From positions 20,816-84,815 of the forward strand of contig NZ_ATYW01000020.1 in NCBI RefSeq assembly GCF_000427885.1: 64,000 nucleotides of DNA. Direction: 5' to 3'. The number at the start of each line of letters is the position of its first letter. Position 1 is the first letter of the stretch. A program made the position numbers and the translations under genes. Below are positions 19,339 to 27,012 of this stretch, piece after piece. This stretch comes from Glycomyces tenuis DSM 44171 (lineage in GTDB: Bacteria > Actinomycetota > Actinomycetes > Mycobacteriales > Micromonosporaceae). The notes beneath the pieces were generated by a model that made no database searches, was not told the origin of the DNA, and saw nothing but the letters and a program-made list of their open reading frames with translations.

Positions 19339-20214
19339 CTAAGCGATCCGCCCGTAGGCGTGCAAGGTCGTCAGCCTCGAATACGTCAGATGGCCGCCCC
19401 ACTCGTGCCGCACCAGCGGCGTCCACATCTCGAAGTTCGGCGCCCAGCTCCCGTCGTCCTGCTGCGCGTCGACCATCGCGTCCAGATGCAGGTCGATGTC
19501 CGCGTCGGTGAACAGGCGGCGCGCCAGCGCATCCGGCGTCGGCGCCACGTCGAGCGGGGAGTGGACGTGGCCCGGCGCGTCGGGGTCGAGCGCCACCGTC
19601 GCCAGCAGGGCTTCGCCGAGCCGCTCGAACTCCGCTTCGGCCCGCGCCCGGTCGGGCACCCGCTCGAGGAACGCGAGGACGCACAGGGCCTCGTACGCGC
19701 CCGGCTCCGAGGCGGTGGCGATGCGGTCCCAGCAGAACTCGACGGCCCGCTCCAGCCACGGGTGCTCCACACCGTGGGCGAGCAGGAGCCCGGCGATCGG
19801 CCCGGTCGGGTTGAGCGAGCCCGGAGCCGGGTCGCCCTCCGGCTGCCACCACGGGGCGCGCTCGGTCTCCACGACGTTCGGGAGCACCCACGGCACCCCG
19901 CCGTCCTCGGCCGTGTGCGCGGCCAGCCAGTCGCAGGCGGCCCGGACCGAGGGGTCGTCGAAGGCGTCGAGCTCGTCGAGGACCCAGAACGCCATCTCCA
20001 CGCCCTGCGGCTGGCCGCCGGAACCGCGCAGGTCCGGCTCGATCGCGTTGCCGAAACCGCCGTCCGGGTTCTGGTAGCCGCGCAGGGCGTTCAGGATCGG
20101 TTCGGACGGCCCGCCGTGGAAGCACCGGGCGAACCGGAGCCGGTCGATGAGCCTGGCGTTGAGGACCATATAGCGTTCGGCCGCGGCGAACGCGTCCTCG
20201 GTGAGCGTCTTCAT
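19339..20214 (-). CDS. terpene-cyclase/prenyltransferase-like repeat protein
   Basis: A 291-residue soluble protein with the repeats of an alpha/alpha toroid, as in squalene cyclases and prenyltransferases. A QW-like motif GYQNPDGGFGNAIEPD is near residue 45, AAHTAEDGGVPWVLP near 95 and DAQQDDGSWAPNFEMW near 255. It has no DxDD motif, so cyclase activity is doubtful, and the role is unknown. The ATG at 20214 is preceded by GAGGGG about nine bases upstream. Monocistronic; a 155-base gap with no clear feature follows its stop. Confidence 0.75.
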   Translation of the reverse strand: MKTLTEDAFAAAERYMVLNARLIDRLRFARCFHGGPSEPILNALRGYQNPDGGFGNAIEPDLRGSGGQPQGVEMAFWVLDELDAFDDPSVRAACDWLAAHTAEDGGVPWVLPNVVETERAPWWQPEGDPAPGSLNPTGPIAGLLLAHGVEHPWLERAVEFCWDRIATASEPGAYEALCVLAFLERVPDRARAEAEFERLGEALLATVALDPDAPGHVHSPLDVAPTPDALARRLFTDADIDLHLDAMVDAQQDDGSWAPNFEMWTPLVRHEWGGHLTYSRLTTLHAYGRIA

Positions 20215-20324
20215 CTGCGGAATCCCCTCGGTTCGATGCGGTGGATCCGCAACCGTACCGTCCGGGACCGACACGTGGGCTGCCCCGATGGAACAGCCCG
20301 CCCCCGAAGGCGAACGAAGCAACC

Positions 20325-20368
20325 GCGCGGCCGGGCTCGGCTCCCGAAGGAACCGAGCCCGGCCGCGC
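20325..20368 (-). terminator. second (distal) terminator hairpin after the WXG-type cluster
   Basis: GCGCGGCCGGGCTCGG (20325-20340) and its exact complement at 20353-20368 form a 16-bp perfect stem with a 12-base loop. It lies behind another hairpin, giving a tandem arrangement. Confidence 0.75.
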
Positions 20369-20379
20369 CGAAGACCGGA

Positions 20380-20412
20380 GCGCGGGGCGGCTGCACGGTG
20401 GCCGCCCCGCGC
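20380..20412 (-). terminator. first (proximal) terminator hairpin after the WXG-type cluster
   Basis: GCGCGGGGCGGC (20380-20391) and GCCGCCCCGCGC (20401-20412) form a 12-bp perfect stem with a nine-base loop, 9 bases past the stop codon at 20422. Confidence 0.75.
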
Positions 20413-20421
20413 CCCGACCGC

Positions 20422-22371
20422 CTACGCGTACGGATCGTCGTCGTCGTCCTCGGGCGATCCGCCCCAGACCTCCTCCTCCTCGGTCATCCACACCTTCCGC
20501 TCGCGGTCCTCGTCCTCACCCGGGCCCTTGCCGCCCGCGCCTCCGGCGGGGACCACTCCGGTGGCGCCCATGCCGCCTCGCCCGGCGGCACCGCCGCCGA
20601 GGCCGCCGCGTCCGGCACCGCCGAGGCCGCCTCCGCCGCGCCCGCCGCCGGCACCGGAGCCCGAGCCGCCACCGGCGCCCAGTCCGCCGCCGCTGCCGCG
20701 GCCGAGCGATCCCGATGAGCCGCCGAGCCCGCGGCTCGTCGTCCCCGCCGGACGGTTCGCCCCGGTGCCCGCGTTGATCGGGTTCTTGCCGCCGCGTCTG
20801 GTGCTGGGCACCAGCCCGCCGCCTCCACCGCCGATCCCGATGGGCCCGCCGCCGAGACCGCCCCCACCGAGACCCCCTCCGCCGCCGATCCCGCTGGGAG
20901 GGGCGCCCGTTCCGCCCAGGGGCCCGCCGCCGCTGGCGAGACCGCCCGAGACGTCCTCGGGGTCGGGCGGGTTCGCGGGGTCCCATGGATTGGCCGGGTC
21001 CAGGTCGCCGAGACCGCTGCCGGGGTACTGGGAGGGCGGCAGACCGCCCCCGCCGGGATTGACTCCGGTGAGGTCGCCGGGAGGCTGGCCGCCGAGGTTG
21101 TCGGGGTCCTCCAGGCCGGAGCTGAACGGGTTCTCCTCGCCCAGGCCACCCGGGCCGGAGCCGCCGGGGTACTGGGACGGCGTCAGACCGCCGCTCCCGG
21201 GGCCGCCGCTGCCGAGGCCGCCCGGGCCGCTCCCGATGTCCTTCAGGTCGGTCGGGCCGGTCATGCCGTCCAGCCCGCCTCCACCGCCGATGTCGGGCAT
21301 CCCCCCGCCGCCGCCGGTGTCGAGCCCGCCGCTGCCGGGCATGTCGGTCATGCCCTCCTCGAAGGTGGTCGGCTCGCCCTGCCCGGCGTCGGGCTCGATC
21401 TCGGTGACCTGGGCTTCGACGTTGCTGTGCCGCTCGGTCACGTCCTCATTGATGATGGAGGCCTCTTCTTCGAGCTGCTCGGACCCCTGCGCCCCCATCG
21501 CGACCAGCTCCTGGTCGGCGTACTCGTCGGCCTTGCTCTGGGCGAGCGCTTCGCCCTTGAGGCCGTTCTCCTCGTAGTCGGGGTTGTTGTTGAGGTACTC
21601 GATCCACCGGTCGTAGGTGCGCTGGCGGCCCTCCTGGACCTCGTCGACCACGGTCGGGTCGAACCCGGCCATCTCGACCGCGTGCTTGATCTCGTCGTTC
21701 TCCTCGATCACGCAGGACTTGAAGAAGGGCGGCCGGATGTGGATCCGGTGCGAGCCGCAGCTCGTGCCCTCCATGTAGAACTTCGGCGCCGGATACGCGC
21801 AGGCGGTGCCCCCCTGCTGCTCGAAGATCTCGATCTGCTTGGTGTCGAGAAGCTTGATGACCCCGTCGGCGCCGTCCTCGCCGCCGATGTCGTTCTGGAT
21901 CGTCCGGCAGTTCGCGATGACGGTCTCGAGCTGCTCCTCGAAACCGTCGTAGTCCTCGCCCTTCCAAGCCGAGGACAGCGCCACCAGGCCCTGCTCGAGC
22001 TTGGGGCCGACGATCCGGAACTCCTCGTAGAAGTCGGTCCACTCGTCCCTGATGGTGTCCAGGGCGTAGTCGGCCTCCGGCTGGGGGCGGATCGAGGAGA
22101 CCATGCTCTGGATGGTCTTCCCCTCGGGGAGCATCATGGTGCCCTCGCGGGCGGCGCGGATGTTGTTGATCTGCGTCGCCTGCGGGACCGCCGACATGAG
22201 CTTGACCCACGCCGCCTCGGCCGGCTCCTCCTGCTGGGCGGTGCACGAGTCGGTGCCGCAGTGCGGCTTGACCGTCAGATCGTTGGCCGCCTCCTGGTAC
22301 TGCGAGGAGGACTGGCCTTCGGCCAGGTCCCCGTACTCTTCGCGCTCGACTTCAGGTGCTTCTTCGGTCAT
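20422..22371 (-). CDS. WXG-type glycine-rich protein, putative type VII secretion substrate
   Basis: A 649-residue acidic protein. Residues 50-300 are mainly helical and contain W136-K-G138, followed at 141-145 by Y-D-G-F-E, which fits the Y-x-x-x-D/E secretion signal of WXG100-type type VII substrates. Several cysteines (near 38, 43 and 155-220) could form disulfides outside the cell. From about residue 350 the chain becomes Gly/Pro-rich low complexity with a repeated P-S-Q-Y-P-G motif, and it ends in a strongly acidic tail. There is no Sec signal. AGGA lies seven bases before the ATG. It is last in a three-gene cluster. A PPE/EspB-like secreted or surface role is inference. Confidence 0.7.
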   Translation of the reverse strand: MTEEAPEVEREEYGDLAEGQSSSQYQEAANDLTVKPHCGTDSCTAQQEEPAEAAWVKLMSAVPQATQINNIRAAREGTMMLPEGKTIQSMVSSIRPQPEADYALDTIRDEWTDFYEEFRIVGPKLEQGLVALSSAWKGEDYDGFEEQLETVIANCRTIQNDIGGEDGADGVIKLLDTKQIEIFEQQGGTACAYPAPKFYMEGTSCGSHRIHIRPPFFKSCVIEENDEIKHAVEMAGFDPTVVDEVQEGRQRTYDRWIEYLNNNPDYEENGLKGEALAQSKADEYADQELVAMGAQGSEQLEEEASIINEDVTERHSNVEAQVTEIEPDAGQGEPTTFEEGMTDMPGSGGLDTGGGGGMPDIGGGGGLDGMTGPTDLKDIGSGPGGLGSGGPGSGGLTPSQYPGGSGPGGLGEENPFSSGLEDPDNLGGQPPGDLTGVNPGGGGLPPSQYPGSGLGDLDPANPWDPANPPDPEDVSGGLASGGGPLGGTGAPPSGIGGGGGLGGGGLGGGPIGIGGGGGGLVPSTRRGGKNPINAGTGANRPAGTTSRGLGGSSGSLGRGSGGGLGAGGGSGSGAGGGRGGGGLGGAGRGGLGGGAAGRGGMGATGVVPAGGAGGKGPGEDEDRERKVWMTEEEEVWGGSPEDDDDDPYA

Positions 22372-22477
22372 TGCCGTTCCTCGTTCTCGGCTGGCTTCGG
22401 GATGTCCGACCGGATCCGCGGCGGGCGGCCCCGGTCGATGGCTGGTGCCGTGGTGCGGGGGTACACCGTCGTGCGTC

Positions 22478-22810
22478 TCACTGTCCGCCGGTGAGCTCGG
22501 ACTCGTAGTCCTCCAGTTCCGAGGCGGAATCCTCGTCGGCGTCGGTTGCGAGTGCGGCGGAGTCGTCGAGAGTCCGCATGATCCCGCTGAGCGACGCGCG
22601 GAGGGTCTGCAGGTTCTCCCAGGTCGTCTGGTGGAAGGTCTCGTAGTTCGTTCGCGCGGTCACCGAGGCGTCGAGCTGCCCGAAGGCGGGGAGCCTGCCG
22701 AGCGCGTTCCCGTTCTTGAGCCTGGGGATGATCGTGTCGATGTGGTCCAATTGCTCTTGGACGAGCGTGCGGTATTCGTCGAGGGCTTCGGGATCGAGCT
22801 CTCTTGCCAT
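22478..22810 (-). CDS. small helical protein, WXG100-like partner
   Basis: A 110-residue protein predicted as a helical hairpin: PEALDEYRTLVQEQLDHIDT near the start, a central turn at NGNALGRLPAFGQLD, then TTWENLQTLRASLSGIMRTL. The W-E-N around residue 65 stands where W-x-G would be expected. The C-terminus is acidic. Size and helix pattern suit an EsxA/B-like partner or chaperone of the large protein downstream, but the family is not certain. No clear Shine-Dalgarno precedes the ATG. Confidence 0.55.
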   Translation of the reverse strand: MARELDPEALDEYRTLVQEQLDHIDTIIPRLKNGNALGRLPAFGQLDASVTARTNYETFHQTTWENLQTLRASLSGIMRTLDDSAALATDADEDSASELEDYESELTGGQ

Positions 22811-22835
22811 TGGTCGCCAATCTGTGTCAGAGTGC

Positions 22836-22861
22836 GGCGGGCCGTGCCGGATCGGCCCGCC
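22836..22861 (-). terminator. intercistronic hairpin in the WXG-type cluster
   Basis: GGCGGGCC (22836-22843) and GGCCCGCC (22854-22861) form an 8-bp stem with a 10-base loop in the 93-base gap between the 169-aa and 110-aa genes. It may attenuate or process the transcript. Confidence 0.45.
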
Positions 22862-22903
22862 AATGTAAATCTGTTGAGGACAGATAATCGAGTGCCTGAT
22901 CGA

Positions 22904-23413
22904 TCAGGAGCGGAGCGCGGTCTCGGTGACCTTCCACCCGAGGGCCTTCCGCCCCGCCGCGAAGGCGCGCCTGTCGGGCACGGCCGAGGGGAACGGATAC
23001 TCCATGGTGGACTTGACCGCGGCGGGTCGGCTCGTGCTTCTGGCGCGTCCGACCAGCGGTTCGGGCTCGGCGCCGTTGCCGCTTCCCGGGGCGTTGTTCT
23101 GGAATCGCTCCCAGGTCTGGATCGCGGCCTCGAGTCCCTCCGAAGCCGTGGTGCGCAGGGCGGGATGCGCCGACGCGGCGCTCCGATCGCTCCTCGACGC
23201 CGCCCCTTCCTCGTCGGGTTCCGACTGCGAGCGCTGCCGGTCGGGAGACGCGAGCGGACCCCGCTCGCGGAGGCTGTCCCGCGGCCCGGTCGGTGCCGTG
23301 AAGACCTCGTCGAGCGGCGGCTCGGCTTCGACCGTGGGGGCCGAGCCGGCGGTGACCGCGACGGTGGCGTTGCCGCAGGCGAGAGATCGCTCTCTGGAAC
23401 CTTTGTCGGTCAA
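22904..23413 (-). CDS. hypothetical protein, 169 aa, first gene of the WXG-type cluster
   Basis: An Ala/Ser/Glu-rich, largely disordered protein with a folded-looking C-terminus (EYPFPSAVPDRRAFAAGRKA). I do not recognise it. The TTG start at 23413 has AGGAG five bases upstream. That is the main support for translation, since codon use is less typical than in neighbouring genes. It shares direction with the two WXG-type genes and may be co-transcribed with them. Confidence 0.45.
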   Translation of the reverse strand: MTDKGSRERSLACGNATVAVTAGSAPTVEAEPPLDEVFTAPTGPRDSLRERGPLASPDRQRSQSEPDEEGAASRSDRSAASAHPALRTTASEGLEAAIQTWERFQNNAPGSGNGAEPEPLVGRARSTSRPAAVKSTMEYPFPSAVPDRRAFAAGRKALGWKVTETALRS

Positions 23414-23759
23414 CAGAGCTCCTGACGAAGTGGGATCGGAATCAGATAGACGCCAACATTATGCAGACTTTCCATATCCGGGTCGGTACGGACTCATCTG
23501 CACGGTATGTACTCGACTGGACACGTTCATGCCATGGGGTGTGTCCTGAAGTGCGAATACGCACGCAAATTACTCCGATGTGGACAGACTGATGTTCGAC
23601 ATCGGGTGCGCCGGAATGTGAAGCATTAGACAGCATTCATTGATTCCGCAACCGAATCGCAACGGAGAATTCATATCGGAAGGCGTTGTAGTTCAGCGGT
23701 GCCGCCGGGCGGCGGGCCTGTCGATGCGGCCCCGGTCGGCCGGAACCCTGTGCCGGTCC
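23414..23759. other. AT-richer intergenic region, 346 bases
   Basis: This stretch is clearly less GC-rich than the surroundings and holds no convincing ORF, tRNA or hairpin. It must carry the promoter of the minus-strand WXG-type cluster and the 3' region of the macro-domain gene. I see nothing else in it. Confidence 0.4.
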
Positions 23760-24269
23760 TTATCGTTCGGAGGCCTTCCGGAATGCGGCGAGCACCTCGG
23801 GGTCGAGCAGCACGAAGCGGATGTCGGCGATCGAGGAGGAGGCCGAGGCCACCGTCTCGAGCGCGATGCGGGCCGCCGAATCGGCCGGCCAGCCGTAGAC
23901 GCCGGCCGAGACGGCCGGGAACGCGATCGAGTCCGCGCCGAGGTTGTCGGCCACCGCGAGGGACTGGCGGTAGCAGGAGGCCAGCAGCTCCGAGCGGTCC
24001 TCGGTGGGGGAGTAGACGGGGCCGACGGTGTGGATCACCCAGCGCGCCGGGAGCTTCCCGGCGGTGGTGGCCACCGCCTTGCCGGTGGGCAGACCCCCGC
24101 CGTACTGGGAGGCCCGCAGCTGACGGCACTCCTCGAGGATCGCCGGCCCGCCGCGCCGGTGGATCGCCCCGTCGACGCCGCCTCCGCCCATGAGTGATGA
24201 ATTGGCGGCGTTGACGATCGCGTCGACGCGCTGCTCGGTGATGTCACCGCTGATGATCGATATCCCCAT
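23760..24269 (-). CDS. macro-domain protein, O-acetyl-ADP-ribose deacetylase type
   Basis: A 169-residue stand-alone macro domain of the YmdB/MacroD type, which hydrolyses O-acetyl-ADP-ribose or mono-ADP-ribosyl groups. The motifs are clear: ISIISGDITEQRVDAIVNAA with NSSLMGGGGVDGAIHRRGG at the ligand site, TTAGKLPARWVIHTVGPVY, and AFPAVSAGVYGWP. The usual length is about 170 residues. The ATG at 24269 follows no strong Shine-Dalgarno. It stands alone between the intergenic region and the aldo/keto reductase. Confidence 0.93.
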   Translation of the reverse strand: MGISIISGDITEQRVDAIVNAANSSLMGGGGVDGAIHRRGGPAILEECRQLRASQYGGGLPTGKAVATTAGKLPARWVIHTVGPVYSPTEDRSELLASCYRQSLAVADNLGADSIAFPAVSAGVYGWPADSAARIALETVASASSSIADIRFVLLDPEVLAAFRKASER

Positions 24270-24355
24270 ACCCGCATTGAAACACGAGGCCGCGGCCGCC
24301 AGGCGCCGCCGCGCGTTTCGGGCCACGCGGCGGCGGAGACGCGAACCGGCCGCGC

Positions 24356-25366
24356 CTACCAGCGGTGGTGGACCAGCGGCCGGATGAATTCGTCGTAGAC
24401 CGCGGCCACCTCGGCGTGGACCTCCTCCGACAGCGGCGCGAAGCCGGCCGCCGCCGCGTTCGCCTTCGCCTGGGCGGCGTTGCGGGCGCCGGGGATGACC
24501 ACCGAGACGCCCCGCTGGTCGAGGATCCACCGCAGCGCGAACTGCGCCATCGTCATGCCCTCGGGCACCAGCGGCCGCAGCCGCTCCACGGCCGCCAGGC
24601 CGGTCTCGTAGTCGACGCCGGCGAAGGTCTCGCCGACGTCGAAGGCCTCGCCGTGCCGGTTGAAGTTCCGGTGGTCGTCCTCGGCGAACCGCGTCCCGGC
24701 GTCGTACCTGCCCGACAGGAGCCCCGAGGCCAGCGGGACGCGCGCGATGACGCCGACCCCGGCCTTCTCGGCGGCGGGCAGCACCGCTTCGAGCGGCTTC
24801 TGCCGGAACGGGTTGAGGATGATCTGGACGCTCGCCACGTTCGGACGGCCGATGGCCGCGAGCGCCTGCTCGCACGTCTCGACACTGACCCCGTAGGCGC
24901 GCATCCGGCCCTCGGCGACCATCGCGTCGAGGTCGTCGAAGACCGCCTCGGAGTGGTAGACCGGCGTGGGCGGGCAGTGCAGCTGCACCAGATCCAGCGT
25001 CTCGACGCCGAGATTCGCCCGCGAGGCGTCGTTCCAGGCCCGGAAGTGCTCGGGGCTGTAGTTCTCGGGCAGCTGCTCCATACGCCGTCCCATCTTGGTG
25101 GCGACGGTGATGCCCGGGTGCCGTCGCAGCAGGGCGCCGACGAGCAGCTCGGACCGGCCGTCGCCGTAGACGTCGGCGGTGTCGAAGAAGCTCACGCCCG
25201 CTTCGACCGCCGTCTCCAGGGCGGCGTTCGCGTCGCCCTCGCCCACCTCGCCCCAGGACGCGCCGATCTGCCAGGCGCCGAAGCCGACCGCGCCGACCGC
25301 GACGGGAGCGCCGTCGGTTTCGCCCGCTCGGGGCGCCGTGCGAGTGATCAGTGTCCGCTCTTCCAT
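24356..25366 (-). CDS. aldo/keto reductase
   Basis: A 336-residue (beta/alpha)8 oxidoreductase that should reduce aldehydes or ketones with NADPH. Visible are GFGAWQIGASWG, the active-site region FFDTADVYGDGRSE (Asp and Tyr of the tetrad), VATKMGRRME with the Lys, LDLVQLHCPP with the His, and the cofactor block VVIPGARNAAQAKANA. A TAnnnT -10 (TATGCT, 25378-25373) lies six bases before the ATG, so the mRNA is probably leaderless. It is divergent from the ROK regulator with 123 bases between the starts. A link to the sugar operon is possible but not shown. Confidence 0.92.
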   Translation of the reverse strand: MEERTLITRTAPRAGETDGAPVAVGAVGFGAWQIGASWGEVGEGDANAALETAVEAGVSFFDTADVYGDGRSELLVGALLRRHPGITVATKMGRRMEQLPENYSPEHFRAWNDASRANLGVETLDLVQLHCPPTPVYHSEAVFDDLDAMVAEGRMRAYGVSVETCEQALAAIGRPNVASVQIILNPFRQKPLEAVLPAAEKAGVGVIARVPLASGLLSGRYDAGTRFAEDDHRNFNRHGEAFDVGETFAGVDYETGLAAVERLRPLVPEGMTMAQFALRWILDQRGVSVVIPGARNAAQAKANAAAAGFAPLSEEVHAEVAAVYDEFIRPLVHHRW

Positions 25367-25448
25367 GCGCCGAGCATAATGGGCATGGGACCCCGCGGGG
25401 CCGCCCGATGGCCGCATCGCCTTCGAAGGCCGGTGACCGGCTTCATCT

Positions 25449-25466
25449 AACCCATTTACAAAGGTG
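25449..25466 (+). promoter_or_regulatory. shared promoter motif, copy 1 (ROK gene)
   Basis: AACCCATTTACAAAGGTG contains the -35 TTTACA (25455-25460). A 17-base spacer leads to the -10 TACGCT (25478-25483), and the ATG at 25490 follows six bases later. The same motif with three changes lies at 26876-26893 before the importer operon, so it is the likely binding site of the ROK protein. Confidence 0.6.
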
Positions 25467-25489
25467 TCGGGCCGACGTACGCTTCCATC

Positions 25490-26695
25490 ATGAAATCCAC
25501 CTCGCGCGACATCCGCATTCGCAATTGCTTCTCTGTGCTCAGGCATCTCATCGCGGAGACGCCGACGTCGCGCCAGATCCTCGCCCGCGAGACCGAGCTG
25601 TCCGTCGCCACGGTCTCGAACCTGGTGTCCGACCTGATCGAGCTCGGGGTCGTCGTCGAGGTCGGGCGCGAGGAATCGGGAGGCGGCAGGCCCAGGGCGC
25701 TCCTGTCGCCCAACACCGGCGGCGGCGTCCTGATCGGGGTGGACGTGGCCGAGACGTACGTGCAGCTCGAGGCCTACGATCTCGGCCTCTCCGTGCTCTG
25801 GCGGGTGGACGAGCGCCTGGACACCGCCGAGAACACCCCCGAGCAGGTCCTCGGCCATCTCATCGACGGCATCGAGGCCGTGCGCGAGCGCTTGGGGGAC
25901 CGCGAGGTGCTCGGGCTCGGCGTCAGCCTGCCCGGCCAGGTCGACGTGGCCGGCGGCGTCTCGACCTTCGCGCCGAACTGGAACTGGCACGACGTGCCGT
26001 TCCGGGACCTGCTGGCCGAGCGGTTGGACCTCGACGTCCCGATCTACCTGGACAACCCCCTCAAGACGGTCACGGTCGGCGAGCTGTGGTTCGGCGACGG
26101 CCGCGGTGTCGACCGCCTGGCCGTGGTCAACCTCGGCACCGGGTGCGGCGTCGGGCTGGCCTTCGAAGGGAAGCTCTACCGCGGGGCGACGAACTCGGCG
26201 GGGGAGTGGGGGCACACCACGCTCGACCCCGACGGCCCCCAGTGCCGCTGCGGCTCCAAGGGATGCGTCGAGGCCTATGTGGGGGCTCCGGCGATCCTGC
26301 GGCAGTGGGGCGAGCGGGACGAGCGCGCCCTCGACGGCTCGCAGTCCGAGGCGATGGCCGCGCTCGCCGCGGCCTGGGAGGCGGGGGATCCCGCCGCGGT
26401 CCGCACCGTCGAGGCGGTCTCGCGGCAACTGGCGGCGGGCGTCGCGAACCTGGTCAACCTCGTCAACCCCGATCTCGTGGTTCTCATAGGGTGGGTCGCG
26501 CGCGTTCTCGGGGACGGGCTGATGCCCGAACTCGAGCGCCGCCTTCCCGAACACGCGATGGAAGCGCCTCTCAAGGCGCTGCAACTGAAGCGGAACAGCC
26601 AGCAGCGCAACATGGTCTGCCTCGGAGCCGCCGCCCTGGCCCTGGAGGGCCACCTCAACCGCATCAACACCGTGGGCGCCCGCGCCCGCCGCTGA
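25490..26695 (+). CDS. ROK-family transcriptional regulator
   Basis: A 401-residue NagC/XylR-type regulator. A winged helix (about residues 12-70, LAREVTE-like recognition region ARETELSVATVSNLVSDLI) is followed by a ROK sugar-kinase-like domain with LIGVDVAETYVQ, NLGTGCGVGLAFEG and the zinc motif His242, Cys252, Cys254 and Cys259 (CRCGSKGCVE). It should bind a sugar or sugar phosphate and repress the adjacent ABC importer. There is no Shine-Dalgarno: the -10 TACGCT ends six bases before the ATG, so translation is leaderless. It lies upstream of the importer in the same direction but has its own promoter. Confidence 0.93.
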   Translation: MKSTSRDIRIRNCFSVLRHLIAETPTSRQILARETELSVATVSNLVSDLIELGVVVEVGREESGGGRPRALLSPNTGGGVLIGVDVAETYVQLEAYDLGLSVLWRVDERLDTAENTPEQVLGHLIDGIEAVRERLGDREVLGLGVSLPGQVDVAGGVSTFAPNWNWHDVPFRDLLAERLDLDVPIYLDNPLKTVTVGELWFGDGRGVDRLAVVNLGTGCGVGLAFEGKLYRGATNSAGEWGHTTLDPDGPQCRCGSKGCVEAYVGAPAILRQWGERDERALDGSQSEAMAALAAAWEAGDPAAVRTVEAVSRQLAAGVANLVNLVNPDLVVLIGWVARVLGDGLMPELERRLPEHAMEAPLKALQLKRNSQQRNMVCLGAAALALEGHLNRINTVGARARR

Positions 26696-26703
26696 AGGCC
26701 CGC

Positions 26704-26771
26704 CTCCGCGCACGCGCGGAGACCACGACCGAGGGACGCGGCTCCGAAACCCGCCCCGCTCCTCGGGCGGG
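26704..26771 (+). terminator. two small hairpins after the ROK gene
   Basis: CTCCGCG (26704-26710) pairs with CGCGGAG (26715-26721), and CCCGCCC (26750-26756) pairs with GGGCGGG (26765-26771). They lie in the 317-base gap between the ROK gene and the importer. With the promoter at 26876 they suggest separate transcription units. Confidence 0.4.
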
Positions 26772-26875
26772 ATCGGGCGAACGCTCCCGTCGGTCTTCGC
26801 CCCGTGCCGTCGTCTCCCGCCTCGGACGCCTGCTGGGAGCCCGGTGGGAGCGCGTCTCCTGAAGACCCTTACTTC

Positions 26876-26893
26876 AACCCATTGACAAAGGGG
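26876..26893 (+). promoter_or_regulatory. shared promoter motif, copy 2 (importer operon)
   Basis: AACCCATTGACAAAGGGG matches the motif before the ROK gene at 15 of 18 positions and contains a consensus -35 TTGACA (26882-26887). A weak -10 AAGACT starts at 26906. The binding-protein gene starts at 27013, so the 5' UTR is about 100 bases. Confidence 0.6.
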
Positions 26894-27012
26894 GTTCACT
26901 CCCGCAAGACTGATGAGGAATCGACGAATATTGATTCTCCGCTGCGGCGTCGACCATGACCCGGGGTCGCACGGAAACCCTTCCGACCTCTCGACGTAGC
27001 GAGGAGCACGAC

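Noticed and set aside
20560..21350. Gly/Pro repeats considered as a CRISPR-like or tandem DNA repeat
   Set aside because: The repetition is irregular and follows codon-level Gly/Pro bias of the WXG-type protein; no fixed spacer-repeat structure.
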